39,206 nucleotides of DNA from Bacteroidaceae bacterium (GTDB lineage Bacteria > Bacteroidota > Bacteroidia > Bacteroidales > Bacteroidaceae): positions 1 to 39,206 of the forward strand of contig JAFZWK010000042.1 in NCBI GenBank assembly GCA_017617335.1. The letters are read 5' to 3'. Below the pieces are notes generated by a model. That model saw only the letters and a program-made list of their open reading frames with translations. It searched no databases and was not told where the DNA came from. Both the position numbers and the translations under genes were made by a program. Shown here piece by piece: positions 24,744-34,071 of this stretch (its first letter is position 1; every line of letters starts with the position of its first letter).

Positions 24744-26603
24744 ATGAAGAAGATCTTATCCTGCCTCTGCCTGTTGGCAATGGGCCTTATCGCATGGGCA
24801 CAGCCTCGTGCCGAGTATCCTCGTCCCCAGTTTGAGCGTGCCGATTGGCAGAACCTGAATGGACAATGGACCTACACCTTCGACTTCGTTGGAAGCGGAA
24901 TGGAAAAGAACTACCCAGAAAGCAAGGGATTCGACAGCCGTATCACGGTCCCCTTCTGCCCTGAAAGCAAACTCTCTGGCGTGGGCTATACTGATTTTAT
25001 CAACCACATCTGGTACCAGCGTAGCATTACTGCTCCCCAGGCTTGGAAGGGAAAGAATATCAAGCTGAACTTCGGCGCTGTATACTACAACTCTGAAATC
25101 TACATCGACGGCAAGCTGGCAGGTCGCCATTTTGGTGGCAGCACCAGTTTCTCGGTGGATGTAACGAGATTTGTGAGCGATGGGAAAAGCCACTCTCTGG
25201 TGGTTCATGCTTACAGCGATACCCGCACAACGAAACAGCCTGCTGGTAAACAAAACGTACGTCTGAACCAATTTGAATGCATGTACACCCGCACGACTGG
25301 TATCTGGCAGACTGTTTGGATGGAGCCTGTGGCTGCAGAAGGTTTGGAGCGTGCTCAAGTAATTACTGACATCGACCAGAAGCAGATTATCATTCACCCA
25401 GAGTTCTACAGCCAGACACAAGGCACTCTGACTGTCACCCTGAAAGACGGCAAGAAGGTTGTGGCCTCTCAAAGCGTGAAGGCCCAGAACACAAGCACTG
25501 TGATCCTGCCTGTGAAGTCGCCCAAGCTGTGGAATCCAGGCAATCCCTTCCTCTACGATTTGACTTACCAAGTAAAGAACGCTCAAGGGGAGGTGATCGA
25601 TGAAGTAAGCAGCTATGTGGGCATGCGCAAAATCCACGTTGAAGGCAACAGGACATATCTCAACAACGAACCTTTCTATCAGCGTCTGGTGCTTGATCAG
25701 GGCTTCTATCCTGACGGCATCTGGACAGCCCCCAGCGACGAAGCTCTTAAGCACGATATTGAATTGAGCATGCAAGCTGGCTTCAATGGGGCCCGTCTGC
25801 ATCAAAAGGTCTTCGAGGAAAGATTCCATTACTGGGCCGACCACTTAGGGTACATCACATGGGGCGAAGCTCCCTCCTGGGGAATGAACACCAATGATCC
25901 TGAGGTGGCTCGCAACTTCATGACAGAGTGGAGTGAAGAAATCATTCGCGACCGCAATCATCCAAGCATCGTAACCTGGACGCCGATGAACGAGGAATGG
26001 TGGCCTGACCGCGTACAGTATCCACGTTTTGTGAGTGACGTCTACGACTTAAGCAAGATGCTGGATCCCACTCGCCCCGTTTGTGACGTGAGTGGTGGCG
26101 TACACATCAAGACGGACATTTGGACAACCCATCACTACGAGCAAGACCCTGCAAAGTTGAAAGAAATCATCTACAACGGTACCCGCTGGTTCCAGACACC
26201 CAATGAATATCAGGGGCTGTATCGCACCAATGTGGGTTTCAACCGTCCGACAGACAACGAGAAATATGATTTCCCAACGTATGATGCTGCCACGATGCCC
26301 TACATCCTGGATGAGTTTGGAGGCATCAAATGGGTGAAAGGTCAAGACAAAGAGACTGGCAACAGCAACAAGTCTTGGGGCTACGGTGAACCTCCCCATT
26401 CTCTGGAAGAATTCTACACTCGTCTGGAGGGTCAGGTGGACGCTTTGATGGAAATCAGCGAAAACGTATGGGGCTACTGCTACACGCAGTTGACTGACGT
26501 GGAACAAGAGCAGAACGGAGTATACTTCTATGATCGCAGCAGCAAGTTTGACATGAATCGCATCCGTGCAATTTTCTCAAAGAAACCTGCAAGCAGCAAA
26601 TAG
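24744..26603 (+). CDS. Secreted glycoside hydrolase family 2 enzyme
   Basis: A 619-residue exported GH2 protein (signal peptide about 1-20, ending AWAQ). It has the canonical order: N-terminal sugar-binding jelly roll (about 25-200, WQNLNGQWTYTFDF and YNSEIYIDG), an Ig-like domain (about 205-300) and a TIM barrel (about 300-619). The likely acid/base is E417 in TPMNEEWW and the nucleophile E524 in LDEFGG. The family includes beta-galactosidases, beta-glucuronidases and beta-mannosidases; this short form with no C-terminal extension is common in Bacteroidetes, and its substrate is not clear. The start is fixed by the promoter. It ends 5 bp from the convergent phosphopantetheinyl transferase. 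Confidence 0.9.
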   Translation: MKKILSCLCLLAMGLIAWAQPRAEYPRPQFERADWQNLNGQWTYTFDFVGSGMEKNYPESKGFDSRITVPFCPESKLSGVGYTDFINHIWYQRSITAPQAWKGKNIKLNFGAVYYNSEIYIDGKLAGRHFGGSTSFSVDVTRFVSDGKSHSLVVHAYSDTRTTKQPAGKQNVRLNQFECMYTRTTGIWQTVWMEPVAAEGLERAQVITDIDQKQIIIHPEFYSQTQGTLTVTLKDGKKVVASQSVKAQNTSTVILPVKSPKLWNPGNPFLYDLTYQVKNAQGEVIDEVSSYVGMRKIHVEGNRTYLNNEPFYQRLVLDQGFYPDGIWTAPSDEALKHDIELSMQAGFNGARLHQKVFEERFHYWADHLGYITWGEAPSWGMNTNDPEVARNFMTEWSEEIIRDRNHPSIVTWTPMNEEWWPDRVQYPRFVSDVYDLSKMLDPTRPVCDVSGGVHIKTDIWTTHHYEQDPAKLKEIIYNGTRWFQTPNEYQGLYRTNVGFNRPTDNEKYDFPTYDAATMPYILDEFGGIKWVKGQDKETGNSNKSWGYGEPPHSLEEFYTRLEGQVDALMEISENVWGYCYTQLTDVEQEQNGVYFYDRSSKFDMNRIRAIFSKKPASSK

Positions 26604-26608
26604 GCAAC

Positions 26609-27205
26609 TCATCCGTTGACATCAGCAACAGTCTGCTCTGCTGTCGAATACACATAGCCGTCCTTGACTGTTGTCTTGAGTTCATAGCCCTGCAACGATG
26701 CTGGAACAAGGGCGTTCTTCAGATTGTCAGCAATGCCTGTACCCTTGCACTTCAGGATGGCCTCCTTCTGAGTCCAAAAACGAATGAATTCGAGGTTGGG
26801 ATCAGAGGCCGACTGGATAAGATGAGCCTCATCCGTATTCATTGTATACGTGATGAGAGAAGAAATATTGATGCGGAGTGACTCAATATCCAAACCACAA
26901 GGACGTGTGGAAAGTAGGCAACCCACTGCAACCTTGCAATGACTTATACTGAAATAAAGGTTGGGAAATTCTACCAAGGAAGGCTTACCACTCTCAGCAT
27001 ATACAAACGTGGGCTGATCCATGATGCCATATTCCTCTCGAAGAAGCTGACAAAGAAGTAAATAAGAGAGAGCACAGTCCATCTGGCCGTTCAGATGACG
27101 AAACTTCAAGGCTTGCTCTCGTCGCCATGATGGCAACTGATTCACAAGTGAACTCACGTATTCAGGAGTCAGCTGCGAAGGTTTCTCACAGATAATCAGT
27201 TTCAT
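26609..27205 (-). CDS. 4'-phosphopantetheinyl transferase (Sfp superfamily)
   Basis: A 198-residue cytosolic enzyme that moves phosphopantetheine from CoA to a serine of carrier proteins. Family motifs are present: FSISHCKVAVGC (about 85-96), GLDIESLR with the Mg-binding Asp and Glu, and FWTQKEAILKCKGTG (about 143-157). The length matches short single-chain bacterial members. It is monocistronic, divergent from leuA, with a -7 element TACCTTTG on the minus strand (27236-27229). No carrier-protein or synthase gene lies nearby. Confidence 0.9.
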   Translation of the reverse strand: MKLIICEKPSQLTPEYVSSLVNQLPSWRREQALKFRHLNGQMDCALSYLLLCQLLREEYGIMDQPTFVYAESGKPSLVEFPNLYFSISHCKVAVGCLLSTRPCGLDIESLRINISSLITYTMNTDEAHLIQSASDPNLEFIRFWTQKEAILKCKGTGIADNLKNALVPASLQGYELKTTVKDGYVYSTAEQTVADVNG

Positions 27206-27228
27206 CGCTTCCTGTCAAACATACGTCG

Positions 27229-27236
27229 CAAAGGTA
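27229..27236 (-). promoter_or_regulatory. -7 promoter element of the phosphopantetheinyl transferase gene
   Basis: The minus strand reads TACCTTTG, matching TAnnTTTG, about 24 bp before the start codon. No clear -33 element. Confidence 0.5.
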
Positions 27237-27316
27237 CAAATAATTGTCATAACAGAGGTCTCATTTCATTTTTTTCTTCTTTCACCATGCAGATTCTACA
27301 TTTGTCACCTTAATTA

Positions 27317-27348
27317 TTTGCGCGCGAAACTATTTATTTGTAACTTTG
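27317..27348 (+). promoter_or_regulatory. Promoter of the leucine operon
   Basis: TTTG at 27317-27320, a 20-bp spacer and TAACTTTG at 27341-27348. The leader to the ATG at 27388 is only about 33 nt, leaving no room for a leucine-rich leader peptide or a T-box-type attenuator. Confidence 0.7.
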
Positions 27349-27387
27349 TGCCCCGAAAAGATAAAAGATTCAAATTTAGATAGAAAA

Positions 27388-28887
27388 ATGAGTGACAGAT
27401 TATTTATTTTCGACACCACACTGCGTGATGGAGAGCAAGTTCCAGGATGCCAGTTAAATACGGTGGAGAAAATTCAGGTTGCCCGTCAGTTGGAAGCCTT
27501 AGGAGTGGATGTCATCGAAGCAGGATTCCCCATCAGTAGCCCTGGTGACTTCAATTCTGTAATAGAGATAAGCAAAGCCGTGACATGGCCCATCATCTGT
27601 GCCTTGACCCGTGCTGTGGAAAAAGACATCGATGTGGCCGCTGAGGCACTGCAATATGCCAAGCACAAGCGCATTCATACTGGTATTGGTACCAGCGATA
27701 GTCATATTCTCTACAAATTCAATTCGAACCGCGAGGAAATCATTGAGCGTGCCGTAGCTGCCGTGAAGTATGCAAAGAAATATGTGGAAGACGTTGAGTT
27801 CTATGCTGAGGACGCTGGCCGTACTGACAACGAGTACTTAGCCCGCGTAATTGATGCAGTTACAAAGGCGGGCGCAACAGTATGCAACATCCCTGATACA
27901 ACAGGTTTCCGCACTCCTTACGAATACGGAGAAAAGATCAAGTACCTCTACGAGCACGTGGATGCTTTCGCTGCTGGTAAAAGCATTCTCTCAACCCACT
28001 GCCACAACGATCTGGGAATGGCCACTGCAAACACCATCGCTGGTGTGTTGAATGGTGCCCGCCAAGTAGAGGTGACTATCAACGGTATCGGAGAGCGCGC
28101 AGGAAACACCTCACTGGAGGAAGTTGTAATGACCTTCAAGACTCATCCCAATCTGAACATTGAAACGAACATCAACACTACGAAGATCTTCCCCAGCAGC
28201 CGTATGGTGAGCAGCCTGATGAACATGCCTGTGCAACCCAACAAAGCTATCGTGGGGCGTAATGCATTCGCTCACTCCAGTGGAATCCATCAGGATGGTG
28301 TGCTGAAGAATGCTTCCACCTACGAAATCATGGATCCGAAGGAAGTGGGTATCGATGACAATGCAATCGTGCTGACTGCTCGTAGTGGACGTGCTGCCCT
28401 GAAACATCGTTTACATGTAAACGGCATCGAGGTGGATGGCGACCGTTTGGATAGTATTTATCAAGACTTTTTGAATCTGGCCGACAAGAAGAAGGAAGTT
28501 ACAGACGACGACATTATGGTACTGGCTGGTGCAGATCGTTCAGAGAACCATAACGTGAAGTTAGACTACCTGCAAGTAACTACTGGAAAGGGTGTAAGAA
28601 GTGTAGCCAGCATCGGTCTTATCATCGCCAATGAGAAGTTTGAGTCTGCTGCATCTGGTAATGGTCCTGTAGATGCTGCCATCAAGGCACTGAAGACCAT
28701 CATCAAACGAGAGATGACTCTGAAGGAATTCACCATCCAAGCCATCAGCAAAGGTAGCGATGACATGGGTAAGGTGCATATGCAGGTGGAATACAACGGC
28801 CATGTTTACTATGGTTTTGGTGCCAACACCGACATCGTCACCGCCTCTGTGGAAGCCTACATAGACTGTATCAACAAGTTCAGATAA
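27388..28887 (+). CDS. leuA: 2-isopropylmalate synthase
   Basis: A 499-residue enzyme condensing acetyl-CoA and 2-oxoisovalerate, the first committed step of leucine synthesis. [12 protein letters not shown] at residues 8-19 and [15 protein letters not shown] with metal ligands H204 and H206 are diagnostic. The C-terminal 110 residues (from about 385) form the leucine-binding regulatory domain, so feedback control by leucine is expected. The ATG at 27388 aligns with the family start; a GTG extension upstream overlaps the promoter. First gene of the operon. Confidence 0.95.
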   Translation: MSDRLFIFDTTLRDGEQVPGCQLNTVEKIQVARQLEALGVDVIEAGFPISSPGDFNSVIEISKAVTWPIICALTRAVEKDIDVAAEALQYAKHKRIHTGIGTSDSHILYKFNSNREEIIERAVAAVKYAKKYVEDVEFYAEDAGRTDNEYLARVIDAVTKAGATVCNIPDTTGFRTPYEYGEKIKYLYEHVDAFAAGKSILSTHCHNDLGMATANTIAGVLNGARQVEVTINGIGERAGNTSLEEVVMTFKTHPNLNIETNINTTKIFPSSRMVSSLMNMPVQPNKAIVGRNAFAHSSGIHQDGVLKNASTYEIMDPKEVGIDDNAIVLTARSGRAALKHRLHVNGIEVDGDRLDSIYQDFLNLADKKKEVTDDDIMVLAGADRSENHNVKLDYLQVTTGKGVRSVASIGLIIANEKFESAASGNGPVDAAIKALKTIIKREMTLKEFTIQAISKGSDDMGKVHMQVEYNGHVYYGFGANTDIVTASVEAYIDCINKFR

Positions 28888-28984
28888 AATCCTCTCATCC
28901 TCAGCAAGAGAACAAAGATTGAGGTAATTCAACATAAAACTGAGTTCTTAACACCACAAAAAGAGAAAAAGAGAATCAGAAAAG

Positions 28985-30454
28985 ATGAGTAACGCAAACA
29001 ACACATCGCACGCAATTGATCCCTCTACGGGACAAAGAAGACCTTCTACCCTCTTTGATAAGATATGGGACAAGCATGTAGTCCAGAACGTGGAGGATGG
29101 CCCCACCCAACTTTATATAGATCGCTTGTACTGCCACGAGGTGACTTCACCTCAGGCTTTCGACACGTTGCGTGACAAGGGAATCAAGGTGTACCGTCCT
29201 GATCGCATATATGCTATGCCCGATCACAATACACCCAGCGACCAACAAGAAGTGATCCACGATCCCATAGGTCGGAAACAAGTGGAGACGCTTGCTGCCA
29301 ATTGCAAGGAATTTGGTATCACTCACTTTGCAATGGGAACCAAAGACAATGGAATCATCCACGTAGTTGGTCCTGAGAAGGCTCTCTCACTGCCAGGCAT
29401 GACCATCGTTTGTGGTGACTCCCACACCAGTACTCATGGTGCTGTTGGTGCTTTGGCTATGGGTATCGGTACCAGTGAGGTTGCTGAGGTGCTGGCTTCT
29501 CAATGTATCCTGCAAGCCAAGCCCAAGAGTATGCGCATCAATGTAGAAGGTGTACTGCAACCTGGCGTGACAGCCAAGGATATCGCTCTCTACATCATGG
29601 CACAGATGACTACCAGTGGAGCCACAGGATATGTGGTGGAATATGCAGGAAGCACCATCCGTAACCTGAGTATGGAAGGCAGGCTAACCCTGTCGAACCT
29701 ATCCATTGAGATGGGAAGTCGCGCAGGTATCATTGCTCCTGACGAGACAACCTTCGAGTACTTGAAAGGACGCGAGTACGCTCCCAAAGGCGAAGCCTGG
29801 GACAAGGCTGTGGAGGAATGGCGTAAACTGCGAAGTGACGACGATGCCATCTTCGACAAGGAAGTGACGTATCGAGCAGAAGACATTGCCCCACGCATCA
29901 CGTATGGAACCAATCCAGGTGCAGGTATCGCTATCGACGAGTCTATTCCCACTCTGGAGAGCATTCCTGAAGCAGACAGAGCGGGATTTAAAGCTCAGTT
30001 GGACTACATGCAGTTCCAACCTGGCGAGAAACTGGAAGGCCATCCTGTAGATTATGTTTTCCTGGGTGCCTGTACCAATGGCCGTATCGAGGATTTCCGC
30101 GCATTTGCAAGTGTGGTAAAAGGTAAGAAGAAGGCTCCCAACGTAGTTGCGTGGCTCGTTCCTGGCAGTTGGCTTGTGCGCAAGCAAATCATCGACGAGA
30201 GAATTGATAAGATTCTGGAGGAAGCAGGTTTTGAACTCCGACTTCCCAGTTGTTCGGCCTGTTTGGCAATGAATCCTGACAAGGTACCTGCCGGCAAGCT
30301 AAGCATCAGCACCAGCAATCGCAATTTTGTGGGCAGACAAGGGCCTGGCGCACGCACCGTTCTGGCTAGTCCTCTCACAGTGGCTGCTTCTGCCATCACA
30401 GGCAAGATTACAGACCCCAGGAAGTTAATCCTTACTGAGCATAAAGCAAAATAA
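28985..30454 (+). CDS. leuC: 3-isopropylmalate dehydratase large subunit
   Basis: A 489-residue aconitase-family subunit that isomerises 2- to 3-isopropylmalate together with LeuD. The 4Fe-4S ligands are C363 (GACTNGR) and C423/C426 (SCSAC). [20 protein letters not shown] near residue 140 is the substrate/cluster loop. Slightly longer than E. coli LeuC because of an N-terminal extension of about 20 residues. It follows leuA after 97 bp without an evident promoter. Confidence 0.95.
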   Translation: MSNANNTSHAIDPSTGQRRPSTLFDKIWDKHVVQNVEDGPTQLYIDRLYCHEVTSPQAFDTLRDKGIKVYRPDRIYAMPDHNTPSDQQEVIHDPIGRKQVETLAANCKEFGITHFAMGTKDNGIIHVVGPEKALSLPGMTIVCGDSHTSTHGAVGALAMGIGTSEVAEVLASQCILQAKPKSMRINVEGVLQPGVTAKDIALYIMAQMTTSGATGYVVEYAGSTIRNLSMEGRLTLSNLSIEMGSRAGIIAPDETTFEYLKGREYAPKGEAWDKAVEEWRKLRSDDDAIFDKEVTYRAEDIAPRITYGTNPGAGIAIDESIPTLESIPEADRAGFKAQLDYMQFQPGEKLEGHPVDYVFLGACTNGRIEDFRAFASVVKGKKKAPNVVAWLVPGSWLVRKQIIDERIDKILEEAGFELRLPSCSACLAMNPDKVPAGKLSISTSNRNFVGRQGPGARTVLASPLTVAASAITGKITDPRKLILTEHKAK

Positions 30455-30474
30455 ATATTAAACACATTAAAAAC

Positions 30475-30533
30475 AACCCTCGAAGCAGGCGACAAGGTTC
30501 TCTCTAACCAGAATGTCAGCAAGACTGAGGGTT
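30475..30533 (+). promoter_or_regulatory. Inverted repeat between leuC and leuD
   Basis: AACCCTC (30475-30481) can pair with GAGGGTT (30527-30533), followed by TTCCTCG, with a loop of about 45 nt. It ends 9 bp before the leuD start codon. It could be a weak attenuator or mRNA-processing structure; the long loop makes this doubtful. Confidence 0.3.
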
Positions 30534-30542
30534 TTCCTCGTA

Positions 30543-31160
30543 ATGAAGCAGAAATTCAACATCATTCAATCAACCTGCATTCCTGTGCAGATCGACAATT
30601 GCAACACAGATCTGATTATCCCTGCCCGTTATCTGGCAAGCACGACTCGCGATCCCAAGTTCTTTGGTGACGCTTTCATGCATGACCTGAGATACGATGC
30701 AGAGGGCAATCCCATATCCGAATTTGTATTGAACAAGCCAGAATATAGCGAGGCTCCACACGAAGGCGTTCACGAGATCATTGTAGGTGGTCAAAACTGG
30801 GGGTCTGGTTCCAGTCGCGAGCATGCTGCCTGGGCCATTGCTGGATATGGTGTGCGTGTGGTCATTTCCAGTAGTTTCGCTGATATCCACCGCAACAATC
30901 TACTCAACTGCTTTGTGCTGCCTGTCATCGTCAGCCGAGAATTCCAGCAGGAGCTGTTTGCCAGCATCGAGGCAGACCCACAAACGGAAGTTCGGGTGGA
31001 CGTGCCAAAACAGGTTGTTACTAATCTGGCAACAGGTCACAGCGAGTCCTTTGAGATTAACGGATACAAGAAATATTGTCTGATGAACGCTTACGATGAC
31101 ATCGATTTCTTGTTGTCCAACACCGAAAAAATAGAAGACTGGGAAAAAGCCAACCAGTAA
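30543..31160 (+). CDS. leuD: 3-isopropylmalate dehydratase small subunit
   Basis: A 205-residue partner of LeuC. NTDLIIPARYL (about 22-32) and the NWGSGSSREHAAWAI loop (about 87-101) are the swivelling-domain signatures. The ATG at 30543 aligns with the family N-terminus; an earlier in-frame ATG at 30513 would add ten unconserved residues and include the intergenic hairpin. Its stop TAA overlaps the next gene's ATG by one base. Confidence 0.94.
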   Translation: MKQKFNIIQSTCIPVQIDNCNTDLIIPARYLASTTRDPKFFGDAFMHDLRYDAEGNPISEFVLNKPEYSEAPHEGVHEIIVGGQNWGSGSSREHAAWAIAGYGVRVVISSSFADIHRNNLLNCFVLPVIVSREFQQELFASIEADPQTEVRVDVPKQVVTNLATGHSESFEINGYKKYCLMNAYDDIDFLLSNTEKIEDWEKANQ

Positions 31161-31408
31161 TGCAGGAGTTTGCCGAAGCACTTTGCCAGTATGTGACCCA
31201 AGCATTATGGACACAGGATGGTGAGTACATCAAGGGAGCTGTACGAATCCTGGATGCCAGAAACCATTTGTTCCAGACAATGCCTCACCAAGCGACTGAC
31301 GAGAGTACCGACATCTATGCCCTGAGCGACCTCTGCCACGTAAACGACAATATGCAGACAGTTCCTGACATGAACCGTGCCCTGAGAGTTGCACGAAACT
31401 ACTTTTGA
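31160..31408 (+). CDS. Small unknown protein in the leucine operon
   Basis: An 82-residue acidic soluble protein, not recognised. Its start overlaps the leuD stop by one base (TAATG), so translation is coupled, and the next gene starts 23 bp after its stop. It has no signal peptide, no membrane segment and no metal motif; residues 1-40 look helical. Position inside leuD-leuA2 suggests a role in branched-chain amino acid synthesis, such as a subunit or stabiliser of the dehydratase. That is inference only. Confidence 0.7.
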   Translation: MQEFAEALCQYVTQALWTQDGEYIKGAVRILDARNHLFQTMPHQATDESTDIYALSDLCHVNDNMQTVPDMNRALRVARNYF

Positions 31409-31431
31409 TACCCCAAAACGAAGTAAAAGAC

Positions 31432-32961
31432 ATGGAGAAGAGAACAATCGAGATTATGGACACGACTTTGCGCGATGGTGAACAAACCAGCGGCGTCAGC
31501 TTCATGCCTCACGAGAAACTGATGATAGCACGTGCCCTGCTCCAGAATCTCAATGTGGATCGCATCGAGGTAGCATCGGCTCGTGTTTCAGAGGGAGAAA
31601 AGGAAGCCGTAAAAAGCATCTGCAAATGGGCAAGCCAGACAGGACGTATTGATCGTGTGGAGGTCCTTGGATTCGTGGACAAAGAGGCCAGTGTGGACTG
31701 GATACAAGAAGCAGGATGCCGCCACATGAACCTGCTATGCAAGGGATCGCGTCGTCACTGTGAGGGTCAACTGAAGAAGACGCTGAAACAACACATAAGC
31801 GACATCAAGGACACGCTTGAATACGCCACCAGTAAAGGAGTGGCTGTCAACGTATATCTGGAGGACTGGAGCAACGGCATGAAAGACTCGCCCGAATACG
31901 TCTTCGAAATGATGGACGAACTGAAGGACACCAATATCGAACGCTTCATGTTACCTGACACATTGGGTGTGCTCAATCCTCTGGACCTCATCAGTTTTGT
32001 ACGCAAAATGGTGAAGCGCTACCCCACCCTGCGTTTCGACTTCCATGCTCACAACGACTATGACCTGGCCATCAGCAACGTGTTGGCTGCCGTAATGGCT
32101 GGATGTCAAGGGATCCATACCAGCGTGAACGGAATGGGTGAGCGGGCTGGTAATGCACCATTAGCCAGTGTTCAAGCCATCCTGAAGGACCAGTTCCATG
32201 CTCACACCCATATTGATGAGAGTCGGCTCAACGAAGTATCCCGTCTGGTGGAGAGCTATAGTGGTATTGCCATTCCCCCCAACCAACCTATCGTGGGCGA
32301 GAACGTATTCACCCAAGTGGCAGGAGTCCACGCTGACGGAGACAACAAGGCAGGACTTTATCAAAATGATCTTATCCCTGAACGGTTCGGGCGTAAACGG
32401 GAGTATGCATTAGGGAAGAACTCAGGCAAGGCAAATATCCTGAGGAATCTGGAGGAACTGGGATTGGAACTGACACCTGAGCAAACCAAACGTGTGACGG
32501 AGCGCATCATCGAGCTGGGCGACAAGAAGGAACAGGTGACACAAGAGGATCTACCCTTCATCGTGAGCGATGTACTGAAGCACGACACGCCTGAGGATCA
32601 CGTGAAACTTCTCTCCTACGTGGTTACAACAGCCTATGGGCTAAAGCCACTGGCCAGCCTGAGACTCGAAATCAATGGACAGAACTATGAGGAAAGCGCA
32701 TACGGAGATGGTCAGTTTGATGCCTTCGTGCGTGCTATCCGACACATCTACAAGAACAAACTGGAACGCCGATTCCCCTGGCTGACCAACTATACGGTAA
32801 CAATTCCTCCTGGTGGACGTACGGATGCCTTCGTGCAGACAGTCATCACCTGGAACTGGGACGATCGGATCATCCGCACCCGCGGACTTGATGCTGACCA
32901 AACGGAGGCTGCCATCAAGGCAACCATCAAGATGCTTAACCTGATAGAACAAGATTTTTAA
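31432..32961 (+). CDS. 2-isopropylmalate synthase-family protein, probable (R)-citramalate synthase
   Basis: A 509-residue HMGL-like acyltransferase, second LeuA-type enzyme of the operon. [12 protein letters not shown] (about 9-20), FHAHNDYDLAISN (H205, H207) and GMGERAGNAPL are present, with a C-terminal regulatory domain (about 390-509). It is diverged from the leuA product four genes upstream. Many Bacteroidales make 2-oxobutyrate for isoleucine via citramalate, using LeuC, LeuD and LeuB again; the second synthase here fits that role, which sequence alone cannot prove. The ATG at 31432 was preferred over an in-frame TTG at 31405 that overlaps the small ORF. Confidence 0.88.
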   Translation: MEKRTIEIMDTTLRDGEQTSGVSFMPHEKLMIARALLQNLNVDRIEVASARVSEGEKEAVKSICKWASQTGRIDRVEVLGFVDKEASVDWIQEAGCRHMNLLCKGSRRHCEGQLKKTLKQHISDIKDTLEYATSKGVAVNVYLEDWSNGMKDSPEYVFEMMDELKDTNIERFMLPDTLGVLNPLDLISFVRKMVKRYPTLRFDFHAHNDYDLAISNVLAAVMAGCQGIHTSVNGMGERAGNAPLASVQAILKDQFHAHTHIDESRLNEVSRLVESYSGIAIPPNQPIVGENVFTQVAGVHADGDNKAGLYQNDLIPERFGRKREYALGKNSGKANILRNLEELGLELTPEQTKRVTERIIELGDKKEQVTQEDLPFIVSDVLKHDTPEDHVKLLSYVVTTAYGLKPLASLRLEINGQNYEESAYGDGQFDAFVRAIRHIYKNKLERRFPWLTNYTVTIPPGGRTDAFVQTVITWNWDDRIIRTRGLDADQTEAAIKATIKMLNLIEQDF

Positions 32962-32967
32962 GATAAC

Positions 32968-34050
32968 ATGAAACTGAAGATTGCAGTATTGGCCGGTGAT
33001 GGCATCGGGCCAGAGATTATGGAGCAAGGAGTAGCTGTGATGAGCGCTGTTGCCGAGAAGTTTGGACACGAGGTCTCTTATAAGGAGGCGCTTTGTGGTG
33101 CACATGCTATAGATGAGGTGGGCGACCCCTTCCCTGAGGAAACTTTCCAAACCTGTATGGATGCTGATGCAGTCCTTTTTGCCAGCGTAGGTGATCCCAA
33201 GTTCGACAACAATCCCACCGCCAAGGTTCGTCCTGAGCAGGGACTGCTGGCGATGCGCAAGAAGCTTGGTCTCTATGCCAACATCCGCCCCGTGGAAACC
33301 TTCGATTGTCTCGTTCACAAGTCTCCCTTGAAGGATGAACTGGTACGAGGCGCTGACTTTATCTGCATCCGCGAGCTTACTGGCGGCATGTATTTCGGCA
33401 AGAAGCAGGAGCCTGCCTTCAACGAGGAGAAGGGCGTGGAGGACGCATTGGACACTAACTACTATTCCCGTCCTGAAGTGGAGCGTATCCTGCGTGTGGG
33501 GTATCAGTATGCCCGTCAGCGCAGAAAGCATCTTACCGTTGTGGATAAAGCCAACGTGTTGGCCAGCAGCCGTTTATGGCGTAAAGTTGCCCAAGAGATG
33601 ATGGGCGAGTATCCCGATGTGCAGACAGATTTCATGTATGTCGATAATGCTGCCATGCGCATGATTCAAGATCCCAAGTTCTTCGACGTGATGGTAACAG
33701 AGAACACCTTTGGCGACATCCTGACCGACGAAGGTTCCTGCATCACAGGTTCTATGGGACTGCTGCCCAGCGCATCCACAGGCGAGCACACACCCGTCTT
33801 CGAACCCATTCATGGCTCATGGCCTCAGGGCAAGGGTCTCAACATAGCCAACCCGCTGGCTCAGATTCTCAGCGTAGCCATGCTTTATGAGTATTTCGAT
33901 CTGAAGGCTGAAGGACAATTGATTCGCGAGGCAGTAAACGCCAGCTTGAACCAGAACGTCCGTACCCCCGAGATTCAGGTGGAAGGTGGCGAGAAGTATG
34001 GAACCAGGGAAGTTGGTGCCTGGATCGTAAGCTACATCAAGAATAAATAA
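32968..34050 (+). CDS. leuB: 3-isopropylmalate dehydrogenase
   Basis: A 360-residue NAD-dependent oxidative decarboxylase giving 2-oxoisocaproate. [10 protein letters not shown] at the N-terminus, [13 protein letters not shown] with K194, and the [19 protein letters not shown] metal and NAD segment are typical; length is normal. It follows the second synthase by 6 bp, so translation is tightly coupled. Last biosynthetic gene of the operon. Confidence 0.95.
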   Translation: MKLKIAVLAGDGIGPEIMEQGVAVMSAVAEKFGHEVSYKEALCGAHAIDEVGDPFPEETFQTCMDADAVLFASVGDPKFDNNPTAKVRPEQGLLAMRKKLGLYANIRPVETFDCLVHKSPLKDELVRGADFICIRELTGGMYFGKKQEPAFNEEKGVEDALDTNYYSRPEVERILRVGYQYARQRRKHLTVVDKANVLASSRLWRKVAQEMMGEYPDVQTDFMYVDNAAMRMIQDPKFFDVMVTENTFGDILTDEGSCITGSMGLLPSASTGEHTPVFEPIHGSWPQGKGLNIANPLAQILSVAMLYEYFDLKAEGQLIREAVNASLNQNVRTPEIQVEGGEKYGTREVGAWIVSYIKNK

Positions 34051-34071
34051 GGAAAAAAGGAGGAGAGGATA

